Assembly (NCBI RefSeq): GCF_018457165.1
Contig: NZ_JAFMNX010000001.1
Coordinates: 682,001-746,000, forward strand
Direction: 5' to 3'
DNA: 64,000 nt
Source of the DNA: Tianweitania aestuarii
GTDB lineage: Bacteria; Pseudomonadota; Alphaproteobacteria; Rhizobiales; Rhizobiaceae
Under the pieces are notes generated by a model, which made no database searches, was not told the origin of the DNA, and worked only from the letters and a program-made list of their open reading frames with translations. Numbering within the stretch: the stretch's first letter is position 1; every line of letters starts with the position of its first letter. Position numbers and translations under genes: made by a program. Below, in pieces: positions 63,742 through 64,000 of this stretch.

Positions 63742-64000
63742 TTACTTGGCGGCGAGGAAGTCGGCGACCTCAAGCAGGATGAACTCGTTGTGGGCGGCCT
63801 TGCCGATTTCGCGGCCGCCGGAGAACGGCAGATTGTTGTCGGCGGCAACCAGGATATGCGTGTCGTCAACCTTCATGACGTCTTCGATCGTCTGGAACGG
63901 GAAGGTGAACTTGCCGTCCGGATCGTTCTTGACGATGGACTTGTTGGCTTTGCCGTCCGGATCATCGATGTTCATGAGGTCGATGGAGCCGATACGGCGC
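63742..64000 (-). CDS. Phytase/esterase-like exported protein (C-terminal part, cut by window edge)
   Basis: The frame is open through the window edge (RRIGSIDLMNIDDPDGKANK), so only the C-terminal 85 residues are visible. KFTFPFQTIEDVMKVDDTHI and LVAADNNLPFSGGREIGKAA match the closing part of the esterase-like phytase family (PF13449), secreted beta-propeller proteins. The ATG at 63975 is internal, not the true start. Confidence 0.8.
   Translation of the reverse strand, partial: RRIGSIDLMNIDDPDGKANKSIVKNDPDGKFTFPFQTIEDVMKVDDTHILVAADNNLPFSGGREIGKAAHNEFILLEVADFLAAK

Overview
The window reads as a chromosomal segment of an alphaproteobacterium of the order Hyphomicrobiales (rhizobia and relatives). 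The support is high GC coding, the split F0 ATP synthase cluster (I, a, c, b', b, with no F1 genes beside it), a BacA/SbmA-type peptide transporter, the order rnhB, radical SAM protein, small glycosyltransferase, moaB, ispE, and general stress promoters of the EcfG type. The species cannot be named from the sequence alone. No rRNA, tRNA, CRISPR array or intact insertion sequence was seen.

Positions 1-27400 are an accessory, catabolic region built around four solute ABC transporters. The first is a Dpp/Opp-type system (1-3454, cut by the window edge), followed by a TetR regulator and a divergent pair resembling the four-carbon acid sugar kinase and decarboxylase OtnK/OtnC. The second is a complete polyamine-type (PotABCD-like) system (6515-10359), divergent from a dimethylformamidase-like protein. 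The third is a second Dpp-type operon behind an M20 amidohydrolase (12542-16706). It has decayed: its DppB gene has a frameshift, two in-frame stops and a missing 5' part, and it abuts a headless IclR fragment at a deletion scar. The fourth is a polar amino acid type system followed by an HpcH/HpaI aldolase and a D-2-hydroxyacid dehydrogenase (17202-22606), divergent from a LysR regulator. Next come a HypD-like deaminase/dehydratase coupled to a DUF2233 protein, a GntR regulator, and the methylation-damage protein Ada.

Positions 27498-28865 hold the most striking locus. Two 24-residue single-helix membrane peptides of near-identical pattern flank a 302-residue membrane protein. Each peptide gene has a perfect GGAAC-N16-CGTT motif ending exactly 36 bases before its ATG, which points to control by the general stress sigma factor EcfG.

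Positions 28900-42700 carry a YbfB-type MFS transporter, SbmA/BacA, a polysaccharide deacetylase, NnrU, a YfgM-like TPR protein, the ribosome GTPase Der, a SleB-type cell wall hydrolase, the F0 ATP synthase genes, RNase HII, a radical SAM protein and a small glycosyltransferase. A structured 770-base stretch without an intact gene (42656-43424) precedes a secreted ClpP-fold protein with PAN domains.

Positions 44700-64000 are mostly housekeeping: MoaB, IspE, SppA, a tRNA1(Val) methyltransferase, a DUF2007 protein, a polyprenyl diphosphate synthase, a large TPR protein, GlyQ/GlyS, TsaC/Sua5, UbiA, PurD, an acyl-CoA dehydrogenase with an enoyl-CoA hydratase, an aldo/keto reductase, and the end of a phytase/esterase-like gene. 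The junction between glyQ and glyS contains a duplicated glyS start that forms a 39-codon ORF. All functional calls come from reading motifs and family resemblance; no database search was run.
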